Below, in pieces: positions 1-7,880 of a stretch of 64,000 nucleotides of DNA. Source of the stretch: JACRCT01 sp036504155. Its GTDB lineage: Bacteria > Myxococcota > Myxococcia > Myxococcales > UBA5297. The stretch lies in the NCBI GenBank assembly GCA_036504155.1, contig DASXVQ010000168.1, positions 1-64,000 on the forward strand. Reading direction: 5' to 3'. The notes under the pieces were generated by a model. It ran no database searches. It was not told where the DNA came from and saw only the letters and a program-made list of their open reading frames with translations. A program made the translations under genes and the position numbers. Each line of letters starts with the position of its first letter. Position 1 is the stretch's first letter.

Positions 1-132
1 CTCGCTACTACGACAGGCAGGGCCTGCCGAGGCTATCTTGTTGAACCTCAACCAACCGAACCGCCGGATGCGGACCCGCACGTCCGGTGGTGTGGCAGGG
101 GACTGACGGGGACGAACCCCGTCAGCCCCTAT
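1..132 (+). mobile_element. 3' end of a group II intron (truncated by window edge)
   Basis: The first 44 bases read as the last codons of a protein ending RYYDRQGLPRLSC-stop, in the position where a group II intron reverse transcriptase/maturase ends. They are followed within 14 bases by a domain V-like hairpin and a domain VI-like hairpin. The intron would end in AT at about 131-132, matching the usual AY 3' terminus. The body of the intron and most of its reverse transcriptase lie left of the window. Bacterial class C introns typically insert just downstream of genes or terminators, which fits the gene remnant that begins at once on the other strand. The domain V structure is the strongest evidence; the protein tail alone would not be diagnostic. 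Confidence 0.78.
58..132 (+). ncRNA. Group II intron domains V and VI
   Basis: Positions 58-93 fold as a domain V: a lower helix of about nine pairs (ACCGCCGGA with TCCGGTGGT), a two-base CG bulge on the 3' side, a short upper helix TGCG/CGCA and a four-base loop GACC. The 5' strand carries the CGC variant of the catalytic triad known from class C introns rather than AGC. Positions 96-131 form a long hairpin (CTGACGGGG pairing with CCCCGTCAG) as domain VI, without an obvious bulged branch-point A on its 3' strand, as is common in class C introns that splice by hydrolysis. Confidence 0.82.
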
Positions 133-420
133 GCCGATCGGTCGGCGCGGCAGGTCGGGGGCGCGGGGCGGCCTCTCGAGCACGAAGGCCGGCAGCTGCC
201 CCTCGTCGGGCGCGGCGTTGGTCGCGGGCGGTGACGAAGAGCACGCCGACCCGCCAGAGCGCGCCGCGGGCTTCGTGGATGATGTGGCCGAACACGTTCG
301 AGAGCGGCCGCACGGCCTGGATGCGGTCGAGCAGGTCCGGGCAGCCCACGCTCTCTCTCGGTCCACCTCGTCCAGGATGCGTTCCGGAGGCGCGTGAGAG
401 ACGAGCAGGTCGATGCGCTC
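133..420 (-). pseudogene. Decayed calcineurin-like metallophosphoesterase
   Basis: Read on the minus strand, the segment contains pieces of a metallophosphoesterase in three frames: ERIDLLVSHAPPERILDEV, then after a frameshift VGCPDLLDRIQAVRPLSN, then VFGHI(I)HEARG, then after another shift a tail resembling DEGQLPAFVLERPPR. SHAPP and GHIHE are metal-binding motifs of this family; here GHIHE is broken by an inserted Ile codon. The N-terminal half, with the usual DxH and GDxxD motifs, is not present upstream. The remnant ends where the intron begins, so insertion may have occurred at its 3' end. Loss of frame and of the N-terminus make a functional protein unlikely. Confidence 0.6.
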
Positions 421-476
421 GGGACGGGGAGCCGGTGGTGGAACCCGTGAGCGTCGCCGAGGAGGGACGAGCGTCG

Positions 477-1049
477 TCACTGCTTCGGGTTCTGGATCTC
501 GACCAAGTCGATCTCGGTGTGGCCCTGCGCGCAGGTGATCTCGAGCTTCTGGAGCTTGAGATCCGGCGGCGGCGTCGCCCCGTCGGGGCCCGAGAACTTG
601 TTGAGGGTCACCACCTGCTTGGCGTCGGCCTTCAGGTCCGCTAGGGCGTGGGTGTAGGTGTTGTTGACCTTGAGCAGCGTGTCGCCCCAGTCCTTGCCAC
701 TGCGGTTCTCGATGTAGAGGGCGGTCAGCTGCTTGTCGAGCGCCGGCACCTGCTTGATGAGGATGCGCGCGTCGAGGTCGTTGGAGGGTTCGCTGTCGAA
801 GCGGGGGTAGCTGACGTAGAGCGCCGCGATGGTGAGCAAGACCCAGCCGATCAGGACCGACACCTTGTACTTGAAGAAACGGTCCGAGGCGCGGAAGTCG
901 TCGACGAGCTCCATGCCCATCGACTTGGCGTTGAAGACGACGTCGAGGAACGCCTCCTTGGCGGCGTCCTGGCGGGTCTCGGGCGCCTTGGGCGCGATCT
1001 TCGGCTGCGGCCGAGTGGCGAAATGGGGAGGGGTCGGGGTCGGCGACAT
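477..1049 (-). CDS. Hypothetical single-pass membrane protein
   Basis: This 190-residue protein is not recognised. It has a Pro-rich cytoplasmic start, a hydrophilic stretch with ELVDDFRASDRFFKYK, one membrane segment at about 72-92 (VSVLIGWVLLTIAALYVSY) and a soluble C-terminal domain of about 100 residues, probably extracytoplasmic, with a single Cys near its end. The start at the ATG encoding MSPTPTPPH was chosen because an upstream TTG start would add only an unlikely Ala/Leu stretch; neither has a strong ribosome-binding site. It is the third gene of a same-strand series behind a TPR lipoprotein and a coiled-coil protein, with 56 bases to the latter, so the three may act at the cell envelope together. 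Confidence 0.72.
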   Translation of the reverse strand: MSPTPTPPHFATRPQPKIAPKAPETRQDAAKEAFLDVVFNAKSMGMELVDDFRASDRFFKYKVSVLIGWVLLTIAALYVSYPRFDSEPSNDLDARILIKQVPALDKQLTALYIENRSGKDWGDTLLKVNNTYTHALADLKADAKQVVTLNKFSGPDGATPPPDLKLQKLEITCAQGHTEIDLVEIQNPKQ

Positions 1050-1105
1050 TGCGAAAGGAAGAATAGCAGCCGCGAGGCCGGCGGGCGACAAGCGTTCGGT
1101 CTGCC

Positions 1106-1435
1106 TCAGGTCGCGGGCGGCTTGACTCCGCCGCTGGGGGGCTTGGCCTCGTCGAGCCGCGAGCGCAGCTCCGCCAGCTCCCGCTCAAAGCGCTTGGTCA
1201 TCTGCGTGGCGTAGAGCGCGACCACGCGCAGCTCGGTGAGCACGTCCTTGGCCAGCCCCTCGAGCCGGTCCATGCGCCCGATGACCTGGCGGACGGTGTC
1301 CGCCAACTCGGCGGTGGGCGCGTCCACCGCCCCCAGCCGGCCCTCGAGGCGCTCCAGGCAGACGTTGGTCTTCTCGGTCTCGTTGACCAGGATGGTGAGC
1401 AGCTCGGCGACCTCGTTGCCCTTGGTCCGGTCCAT
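1106..1435 (-). CDS. Small coiled-coil protein, hypothetical
   Basis: The 109-residue product has no signal peptide and no membrane segment. It is rich in Leu, Glu and Arg with heptad-like spacing (LERLEGRLGAV, ADTVRQVIGRMDRLEGLAK, FERELAELRSRLDEA), indicating two or three helices that probably form a coiled coil, ending in a Pro/Gly-rich tail. The start ATG lies seven bases after the stop codon of the TPR lipoprotein gene, so the two are almost certainly co-transcribed. No family is recognised; a scaffold or adaptor role is only a guess from the shape. Confidence 0.75.
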   Translation of the reverse strand: MDRTKGNEVAELLTILVNETEKTNVCLERLEGRLGAVDAPTAELADTVRQVIGRMDRLEGLAKDVLTELRVVALYATQMTKRFERELAELRSRLDEAKPPSGGVKPPAT

Positions 1436-1442
1436 CGGCGGC

Positions 1443-2816
1443 CTACTTGAGATCCTGGAGCGTCTTGGCGGCGAAGACGTTCTGGGGCTGCAGGTCGAGC
1501 ACCTGCTCCAGCCGCTTGGTGGCGCGCCCGCGCGCCGCCGAGGCCATCGCCGGGTCCTTCTCGCGCCGCGAGCGGGAGACGTCCACCATGGCCGAGCGCA
1601 GCATGGCCTCGATGTTCTTGGGGTCCCTCTCCAGGATCAGCTCGAACTCGCGCGAGGCGGCGTCGAGCGAGCCCGCGCCCAGGAGCGCCATGCCGTAGCT
1701 CTGGCGCACCTGCAGGTCGCCCGGGCGCAGGACCACCAGGGTCTTGAGCCAGTCGGCGGCCTCGGCCGGGTTGCTGCGCTGCGCGGCGATGGCGCCCAGC
1801 CGCTCGTAGGCTCGGTCGGCGAGCGGGTCGCGCTGCAGGACGGCTTTGTAGCCGTCGGCCGCGCGGTCGAGCCGGTCGCGGGAGAAGTACAGGTCGGCGA
1901 CGTAGAGGTGGTTGCGCGGGTCGTCGGGGTTGAGCGAGAGCGCGCGGCTGAACTCGTCCATGGCGCGCCCCGAGTCGTCCAGGCGCTGGAAGCACAGGCC
2001 CAGGGCGGCGTGCACCACGGCCAGGTCGGGGAACTTCTCGAGGATCTCCTCGAAGGCGACGATGGCCTGCTGCGGCGCGTCGAGCTTCTCCAGCGACTCG
2101 AGCCCGCGCTCGAAGTCGGACTGGATGGCCTTGGGGAACTCGTGGAACGGGTCGGTGATGCGCGCCATGACCTTGCGCGCCACCTCGAGGTCCCGCGGCT
2201 CGGGGGAGAGCGGCAGGATGGCGCGGATGGCCTCGATGGCCCCGGCGCGGTCGCCGGTGCGCGAGAGCGCCAGCGCCAGCGGCACGTGGTGGCGGGCCGC
2301 CGACGGCTCGAGCGCGCGCGCCTTCTTCAGGGCCACCACCGCCTCGGCGAACCGCTCGGCCTCCAAGTGCGCGACCCCGAGGCGGAACGGGTACTCGGCG
2401 ATCTCGGGGCGCAGCTCGGCGGCCCGGGTCAGGTGCTCGAGTGCCTTCGCCTCGCTGCCGGCGCTCTTGGCGTAGTAGGCCAGGCCCAGCCCGTAGTGGG
2501 CCACGTCGTCGGCCGGCCGCTCGGCGCACTCCTGCTCGAGCTCGCGGATGGCCTGGTCGGTGCGCCCGGAGCGGAAGTGCGCCTCGACGTAGGCGCGGAC
2601 GGTCGCCGGGTTCCTCGGGTCGGCCATCCGCGCGCGGCGGAAGGCGGCGATGGCCTCGTCGGTGCGGCCCTCGCGCATCGCGCGCTGGCCCTCGTAGAGG
2701 GCGGCCTCGGCGGGCGTCGCTCCGGCGGGCGCGGGCGTGGGAGACGGGCGGGCGGCGGCGCAGGCGGCGAACGCGAATGCGAGGAGGAGGGAAGCGGCGC
2801 GGTGCTGGACTCTCAT
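1443..2816 (-). CDS. TPR-repeat lipoprotein
   Basis: The 457-residue protein begins with a lipoprotein signal (hydrophobic LLLAFAFAAC, modified Cys at about 19), a Pro/Ala linker, and then tandem tetratricopeptide repeats to the end, recognisable by the spacing of A, G, Y/F, A and P (for example GRTDEAIAAFRRARMADPRN, PDLAVVHAALGLCFQRLDDS, NPDDPRNHLYVADLYFSRD). About ten repeats are visible. TPR lipoproteins act as protein-binding scaffolds on the periplasmic face of a membrane. The ATG encoding MRVQHRAAS was chosen because a signal peptide follows directly and a GGGAGA ribosome-binding site precedes it; the open frame continues upstream but reads as noise. It heads a likely three-gene operon. 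Confidence 0.88.
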   Translation of the reverse strand: MRVQHRAASLLLAFAFAACAAARPSPTPAPAGATPAEAALYEGQRAMREGRTDEAIAAFRRARMADPRNPATVRAYVEAHFRSGRTDQAIRELEQECAERPADDVAHYGLGLAYYAKSAGSEAKALEHLTRAAELRPEIAEYPFRLGVAHLEAERFAEAVVALKKARALEPSAARHHVPLALALSRTGDRAGAIEAIRAILPLSPEPRDLEVARKVMARITDPFHEFPKAIQSDFERGLESLEKLDAPQQAIVAFEEILEKFPDLAVVHAALGLCFQRLDDSGRAMDEFSRALSLNPDDPRNHLYVADLYFSRDRLDRAADGYKAVLQRDPLADRAYERLGAIAAQRSNPAEAADWLKTLVVLRPGDLQVRQSYGMALLGAGSLDAASREFELILERDPKNIEAMLRSAMVDVSRSRREKDPAMASAARGRATKRLEQVLDLQPQNVFAAKTLQDLK

Positions 2817-2986
2817 GAGGTCTCCCGGTCGGCGCCTCGGCAGGCGCGCCGCCGTTCCAACACGCGGGGAGCTGGAAGCCTTCGATGGCGGGGCCCGCGA
2901 CGAAGGCGGTTCTACCCGGCCGGGGACAAACCAGCAAGGCGGGTGGGTTGCGCTCCCACCGCGGAGGCGGCCAGGCGAGCGGGCCT

Positions 2987-3015
2987 TTGAAAGAAAGCGG
3001 CGCGTGGCGTAGAAA
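2987..3015 (+). promoter_or_regulatory. Promoter of deoxynucleoside kinase gene
   Basis: TTGAAA at 2987-2992 and TAGAAA at 3010-3015 are separated by 17 bases, a good housekeeping-type promoter. The predicted transcription start is at about 3022-3024, on the ATG at 3024, so the mRNA would be leaderless. Confidence 0.6.
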
Positions 3016-3023
3016 ACCAGACC

Positions 3024-3641
3024 ATGAGCGGGCGCAAGAAGTTCGTGGCAGTGGCGGGGAACATCGGCGCGGGCAAGACGGAGCTGGTGGGGTTCCTCTG
3101 CAAGAAGTACGGGCTCAAGCCGTTCTTCGAACCCAACGACACCAACCCCTACCTCGAGTCCTTCTACAAGGACATGAAGGCCTACGCCTTCCGCTCGCAG
3201 ATCTACTTCCTCACTCACAAGTTCCGCCTGCACCGCGCGCAGGAGCAGGAGCCGGGGACGGTGGTGCAGGACCGCACCATCTTCGAGGACGCGGAGATCT
3301 TCGCGCGCAACCTGCACCGGCAGAAGTTCATCGACAACCGCGACTGGAAGACCTACTCCGAGCTGTACGAGACCATCGCCAGCGCGCTCGCGCCGCCGGA
3401 CCTGATGATCTTCCTGCGCTGCCCGGTCAAGACGCTGCGCGAGCGCATCGCCATCCGCGGCCGGGCCATGGAGCAGGACATCCCGGTGAGCTACCTGACG
3501 CGGCTGAACGCGCTCTACGAGGAGTGGTACGGCCGCTACAAGCTCTCGCCGGTGCTCACGCTGTCGACCGACAAGCTCGACTACATCACCAACCTCGTGG
3601 ACCGGCTGGACCTCTTCAAGCAGATCGAGCGCTTCCTCTAG
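3024..3641 (+). CDS. Deoxynucleoside kinase family protein
   Basis: The 205-residue protein belongs to the dCK/dGK family, which phosphorylates deoxynucleosides for salvage into dNTP pools. It has the P-loop GNIGAGKT at residues 12-19, the DR-type catalytic and base-binding segment QDRTIFEDAEIFA at about 82-94, and an Arg-rich lid (LRERIAIRGRAMEQD) near 140. Length is normal for the bacterial family. The substrate (dA/dG or dC) cannot be read from sequence with confidence. It is followed after 19 bases by the FHA-AAA+ regulator, so they may be co-transcribed. Its promoter predicts a leaderless transcript, which fits the lack of a ribosome-binding site upstream of the ATG. Confidence 0.9.
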   Translation: MSGRKKFVAVAGNIGAGKTELVGFLCKKYGLKPFFEPNDTNPYLESFYKDMKAYAFRSQIYFLTHKFRLHRAQEQEPGTVVQDRTIFEDAEIFARNLHRQKFIDNRDWKTYSELYETIASALAPPDLMIFLRCPVKTLRERIAIRGRAMEQDIPVSYLTRLNALYEEWYGRYKLSPVLTLSTDKLDYITNLVDRLDLFKQIERFL

Positions 3642-3660
3642 GCGCCTCCTCGGGACGTCC

Positions 3661-5349
3661 ATGGCATCGCTGCTGGCCGCCACCGGCCCTCACGCAGGCG
3701 CGCGCTTCGAGATCGGCCAGGAGCTGGCCATCGGGCGCTCGTCGGCGTGCGAGGTGCGCCTGCCCGACGACACCAAGGTTTCGCGCCGCCACGCGCGCCT
3801 GTTCGCGCACGCGGGGCGCTTCTTCCTGGTCGACCTGGGCAGCCGCAACGGCACCGTCCTCAACGGCGAGAAGCTGGAGGGCGAGGCCGCACTGCAGTCG
3901 GGCGACCGCGTCCAGGTGGGGGACACGCTCTTCGTCTTCGACCCGCCGCTGCGGGCCTCGGTGGAGGACTCGCCCGAGGAGCTGCTCAAGGCGGGGGCGG
4001 TGGAGCAGTTCCTGCCCTCCACCGGCGAGAGCGGGGCGCTCTTCCGCGCGGGGATGGCGCTGCTGGCCTGCCCGTCCGAGTCGGCCGCGCTGCGGCGCGG
4101 GGCCGAGGAGACGCTGAAGATCCTCGAGGCCGACGCGGTGGCAGCGCTCTTGCCCGGCGAGCTGGGCCTGGTGACGGCCGCGGTGGTCGGCGCGCCCGAG
4201 GTCAAGGTTCCCCGGCCCCTGCTCCGGGCGGCCGACCGCCGGGAAGCAGCCCGTACCAGCCGCGCGGCCATCGCCCCGGTCTGGGCGGGGGGCGCCTCGT
4301 TCGGGGCGCTGTTCGTCGAGCGGCACTCCGAGCCGATGGACGACCGCGAGCTGGGCCTGTTGGGCGCGCTGGGGCGGCTGGTGGGCGAGGCCGTGGCCGC
4401 GGCGAGGTCCCGGGTGCCGCCCCCGAGCGAGGGAGTGCTGGTGGGGACGAGCCGCGTCTTCCGGCGGGCGCTCGACCAGGTCCGGCGCGTCGCCGCGACG
4501 AACCACGCGGTGGTGCTCATCGGCGAGTCGGGCACCGGCAAGGCCCTGACCGCCCACTACCTGCATGCCCGGTCGCCGCGCGCGCTGGGGCCGTTCGTCA
4601 AGGTGGATTGCCGGGCGCCGGCGCCGGTGCTCGAGGAGGAGCTGTTCGGGCGCCAGCCGGGCCCGGGCGTGCCACCGCGGCCTGCGGCCTTCGTGCGCGC
4701 GGACGGCGGGACCCTCGCGCTCCTGGCGGTCGAGTCGCTGCCCCACGAGCTGGCGGTGAAGGTGGCGCGCGAAATCAAGGAACGGCGAGCGCCGGTGCCA
4801 GGCACCGGGGACAGCCCGGTAGACGTGCGGCTGCTGGTGACCGCTCGCGAGCCCGTTGCGCAGCTGGCGGCGACGGGACGGATCGACCTCGACTTGGCCC
4901 ACGCCATCGAGGGGGTGGAGCTGGCGCTCCCGCCGCTGCGCGAGCGGCGAACCGACGTGGCCCAGCTCTTCGATCACTTCGCAGCCCACGCGGCGCGCGT
5001 GCAGCTGGGAAAGCCGCCGCAGCTCTCGCCCGAGGCGAAGGACCTGCTCCTGTCGTACGCCTGGCCCGGGAACGTGCGCGAGCTCAAGCTGTGTGCCGAG
5101 CACCTGTCGCTCTCGCGCGGGGGCGACGAGGTGATGAGCGCCCACCTGCCCCGCGAGGTGGCCGGCGCCGCCGGGCCCGCACAGGGACTGGAGAAGCTCG
5201 CCGACGCGGTCGCGCGGCTGGAGCGCGACGCCATCGCGCAGGCGCTGCGCAAGGCGGGCGGCAAGAAGATCCGCGCGGCGGCGCTCCTGGGCATCAGCCG
5301 GCCGACGCTCGACAAGAAGATCGCGACCTACAAGCTGCCGGTACGCTAG
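3661..5349 (+). CDS. FHA-GAF-AAA+-Fis regulator, degenerate sigma-54 activator type
   Basis: Domain order in 562 residues: an FHA domain at 1-95 (IGRSSACEVRLPDDTK, SRRHARL, GSRNGTVLNG), which binds phosphothreonine; a GAF-like domain at about 115-250; an AAA+ domain at about 258-490 of the sigma-54 activator family; and a Fis-type helix-turn-helix at 515-560 (KIRAAALLGISRPTLDKKI). The Walker A motif GESGTGKA is intact, but the GAFTGA loop is replaced by unrelated sequence (RQPGPGVPP), the Walker B acidic pair reads LLAVESLP instead of FLDEIGELP, the sensor Asn is lost (VTAREP) and the arginine-finger segment reads GRIDLDLAHAIEGV. It therefore probably cannot remodel sigma-54 holoenzyme and may act as a phospho-dependent DNA-binding protein. 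Genes of this architecture are frequent in myxobacteria. Confidence 0.88.
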   Translation: MASLLAATGPHAGARFEIGQELAIGRSSACEVRLPDDTKVSRRHARLFAHAGRFFLVDLGSRNGTVLNGEKLEGEAALQSGDRVQVGDTLFVFDPPLRASVEDSPEELLKAGAVEQFLPSTGESGALFRAGMALLACPSESAALRRGAEETLKILEADAVAALLPGELGLVTAAVVGAPEVKVPRPLLRAADRREAARTSRAAIAPVWAGGASFGALFVERHSEPMDDRELGLLGALGRLVGEAVAAARSRVPPPSEGVLVGTSRVFRRALDQVRRVAATNHAVVLIGESGTGKALTAHYLHARSPRALGPFVKVDCRAPAPVLEEELFGRQPGPGVPPRPAAFVRADGGTLALLAVESLPHELAVKVAREIKERRAPVPGTGDSPVDVRLLVTAREPVAQLAATGRIDLDLAHAIEGVELALPPLRERRTDVAQLFDHFAAHAARVQLGKPPQLSPEAKDLLLSYAWPGNVRELKLCAEHLSLSRGGDEVMSAHLPREVAGAAGPAQGLEKLADAVARLERDAIAQALRKAGGKKIRAAALLGISRPTLDKKIATYKLPVR

Positions 5350-5391
5350 GGGCCGTTGCGCCCGCGCCGGTCGGTCACCACGTGTAGGCCC

Positions 5392-6924
5392 GTGGCGCGT
5401 CGCTTCGACACCTACCGCAGCAAGCGCGACTTCTCGCGCACGCCCGAGCCCGCGCCGCAGGAGGCTGCTCGCCACCCGGCGGGGCAGGCGCCCGCCTTCA
5501 TGGTGCACAAGCACGACGCGCGCAGGCTGCACTACGACCTGCGGCTGGAGATGGCCGGGGCGCTGGCGAGCTGGTCCATCCCCAAGGGGCCGAGCTACGA
5601 CCCGAAGGAGAAGCGGCTCGCAGTCCAGACGGAGGACCACCCGCTCGCCTACGGGCAGTTCGAGGGCCGCATCCCCGACGGCGAGTACGGGGCGGGCGAC
5701 TCGATCATCTGGGACCAGGGGACCTATCGCACCGAGCCGCCGGGGCAGGAGCTGGCCCAGCGCGAGAAGGGACACCTGGCGCTGGTGCTCGAGGGCCGCA
5801 AGCTCAAGGGGCTGTGGCATCTGGTCCGGACGCGGCCCTCGGGCGGCGGCAAGGAGCAGTGGATCTTCTTCAAGGGCAAGGACGAGCGCGCCGGGAGCGT
5901 GGCCGACGTGGTCGCCGAGCGGCCCGAGTCGGTGGTCAGCGGGCGCAGGGTCACGCGCGGGCCGGTCAGCGCTCGGGTGCTGCGGGCTCGCCATCCCCAA
6001 CCCATCGATCTGCTCCTGCGCGTCTGGCCGCCGCTGCGCGCGACCTCGGGGGACGTGAAGGCCTTCAAGGGCGGCGACGGCTGGGTCTACGAGGTCAAGT
6101 ACGACGGCTTCCGCGCGCTCTCGTCCATCTCCGGTCGCCGGGTCGCTCTCCAATCCCGCAACGGCCTGGACCTCTCGCAGCGTTTCCCGGAGATCGCCGC
6201 AGCCTTGGCGCGCCTCGTCGTGGGCGAAGCGGTCGTCGACGGCGAGATCGTCGCTCTGGACGAGCACGGCAACTCGCGCTTCCAGAGCCTGCAGCAGGGC
6301 GGCGCCGCGGAACGCTTCGTCGCTTTCGATCTGCTCTGGCTGGAAGGCGAGGACTTGCGCCAGCGTCCATTGGAGGAGAGGCGCGAGCTTCTCGAGAGCC
6401 TGCTCGCAGACGCGCAGCCGCCGATCGTCCTCGCCGAGCGGATCGACGGTCCGTATTCGCGAGGGCTCGCCGAGGCGCGCCGGCGCAGGCTGGAAGGTTT
6501 GCTGGCCAAGAGGGTGGGCTCTGCGTATGCGGGCGGCCCGTCGCGCGACTGGCTCAAGCTCAAGCTGCAGAAGACCCAGGACGTCGTCCTGGTCGGCTAC
6601 CTGCCCATCTCGACCGGCGGGAAGGAGATCGGAGCGCTGCTCACCGCCGTGGCCGACCGGGACGGGCTGCGCTACGCCGGGAAGGTGGGAACGGGCTTCG
6701 ACGCCCGGACTCGCCGCGAGCTGTACGACGCCCTGGAGCGCTCCTGCGTGGACAAGCCCTCGGTTCATGGCGCGCCGCGGATGAAGGACGCCCGGTGGTC
6801 CGAGCCGCAGCTGGTGGGGCAGGTGGCCTTCACCGAGTGGACGACCGACCGCATGCTGCGCCAGCCGTCGTTCCAGGGGCTGCGCTCCGACAAGAAGCCC
6901 GAGGAGTGCGTCCCCGAGCCCTGA
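5392..6924 (+). CDS. ligD: ATP-dependent DNA ligase, LigD phosphoesterase-ligase type
   Basis: About 510 residues with two of the three LigD modules. The N-terminal phosphoesterase domain (about 30-175) has MVHKHDARRLHYDLRLE with its metal-binding His and Asp residues, plus IPKGPSYDP. The ligase domain follows from about 215, with the adenylated Lys in EVKYDGFRA, motif III-like FDLLWLEGED, motif IV-type LEGLLAKR and motif V-type WLKLKLQK, and an OB-fold end containing KVGTGFD. It seals breaks after end processing in non-homologous end joining. GTG 5392 (VARRFDTYRSKRDF) fits the family start; a TTG 36 bases upstream is the alternative. The polymerase module lies in a separate convergent gene six bases downstream. 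No Ku gene is in the window. Confidence 0.92.
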   Translation: MARRFDTYRSKRDFSRTPEPAPQEAARHPAGQAPAFMVHKHDARRLHYDLRLEMAGALASWSIPKGPSYDPKEKRLAVQTEDHPLAYGQFEGRIPDGEYGAGDSIIWDQGTYRTEPPGQELAQREKGHLALVLEGRKLKGLWHLVRTRPSGGGKEQWIFFKGKDERAGSVADVVAERPESVVSGRRVTRGPVSARVLRARHPQPIDLLLRVWPPLRATSGDVKAFKGGDGWVYEVKYDGFRALSSISGRRVALQSRNGLDLSQRFPEIAAALARLVVGEAVVDGEIVALDEHGNSRFQSLQQGGAAERFVAFDLLWLEGEDLRQRPLEERRELLESLLADAQPPIVLAERIDGPYSRGLAEARRRRLEGLLAKRVGSAYAGGPSRDWLKLKLQKTQDVVLVGYLPISTGGKEIGALLTAVADRDGLRYAGKVGTGFDARTRRELYDALERSCVDKPSVHGAPRMKDARWSEPQLVGQVAFTEWTTDRMLRQPSFQGLRSDKKPEECVPEP

Positions 6925-6930
6925 TGCGCC

Positions 6931-7842
6931 TCAGATGCGCGGCAGGCGCTGGCGCAGCGAGAGCACCGGGGCGAAGAGGTCCCCTCGGCGCTGCATGCGC
7001 GCGAGCGCGGCCTCGGAGTCGAAGACCAGCGAATCCGGCTTCCGGTCTCGAGCGCATCGAGCGACCTCGTCCCAGTCGAGGGGTGTCGAGACCGTTGGGC
7101 GCTCCCTCGCGCGCAGCGAGTAGACGCAGATGGTCGTCTTGCGCGCGTCGTTCTGGCTCCAGTCGACCAGCACCTTCCCGGTGCGCAGGCTCTTCTTCAT
7201 GTTCGAGACCACGAGGTCGGGCCGCTTTCGCTCCAGCTCCTCGGCGAGCGCCCTCGCGAAGGTCTTGGTGTGGTCATAGGTGACGCCGGCCGTGTTGAGC
7301 GGGACGTAAACCTGCAGTCCCTTCGAGCCGGAGGTCTTCGGGAAGGCCTGCAATCCGAGCTGGTCGAAGAAGGCGCGGACGAGCAGCGCGACCTCGCAGC
7401 ACTGCACGACATCCGCCGGCGCGCCCGGGTCGAGGTCGAACGCCAGGATGGTCGGGCGGCCCACGTCGGAGGCCTTGGAGAGCGAGGTGTGCAGCTCGAG
7501 GTCCGCCAGGTTGGCCACCCAGACCAGCGTGGGCAGATCCTCGGCCAGGCAATAGTCGATGTCTTTCTCGTTGCCTTCGCTCCAGACGGGGGCGGTCTTG
7601 ACCCAGGGCGGGCGGAAGCGAGGGCAGTTCTTCTCGTAGAAGTACTCGCCGTCGACGCCGTCGGGGTAGCGCTTCATGGTCAGCGGACGGCCCGCCAGGT
7701 GCGGCAGGAGCGCCGGCGCGATGCGCACGTAGTAGTCGATGACCTGCGCCTTGGTGAAGCCGACCTTCGGGTAGAGCACCTTGCCCAGGTTGCTCAGCGC
7801 GAGCCGCCTGCCCTCGATGGTGACCTCGCTGGTCGTCGCCAC
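6931..7842 (-). CDS. ligD: LigD-type primase-polymerase
   Basis: The 303-residue protein is a stand-alone LigD polymerase domain of the archaeo-eukaryotic primase family, which fills or extends broken ends with ribo- or deoxynucleotides during end joining. Visible motifs are the catalytic FDLDPG, the nucleotide-binding SKGLQVYVPL segment with its preceding PKTSGS, the MKRYPDGVDGEYFYEKN region, and a late Arg/Lys/Asp cluster (TGKVLVDWSQND) with the third metal ligand. The GTG encoding VATTSEVTIEGRRLALSN matches the family N-terminus; the long upstream open frame is not coding. It converges on the ligase gene with only six bases between stops, so the LigD modules are split and oppositely transcribed. 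Confidence 0.92.
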   Translation of the reverse strand: MATTSEVTIEGRRLALSNLGKVLYPKVGFTKAQVIDYYVRIAPALLPHLAGRPLTMKRYPDGVDGEYFYEKNCPRFRPPWVKTAPVWSEGNEKDIDYCLAEDLPTLVWVANLADLELHTSLSKASDVGRPTILAFDLDPGAPADVVQCCEVALLVRAFFDQLGLQAFPKTSGSKGLQVYVPLNTAGVTYDHTKTFARALAEELERKRPDLVVSNMKKSLRTGKVLVDWSQNDARKTTICVYSLRARERPTVSTPLDWDEVARCARDRKPDSLVFDSEAALARMQRRGDLFAPVLSLRQRLPRI

Positions 7843-7880
7843 GCGCGGACGGTGGCGACGGGCAGGCGTGCGCGCAACGA

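Noticed and set aside
3616..6768. A minus-strand open frame of about 1050 codons across the FHA regulator and ligase genes
   Set aside because: It is antisense to two genes with recognisable domains, and its product is Arg/Leu/Gly-rich without motifs.
5392..7842. A frameshifted single LigD gene
   Set aside because: The two parts are on opposite strands and each has its own complete start and end, so a sequencing frameshift cannot explain the split.
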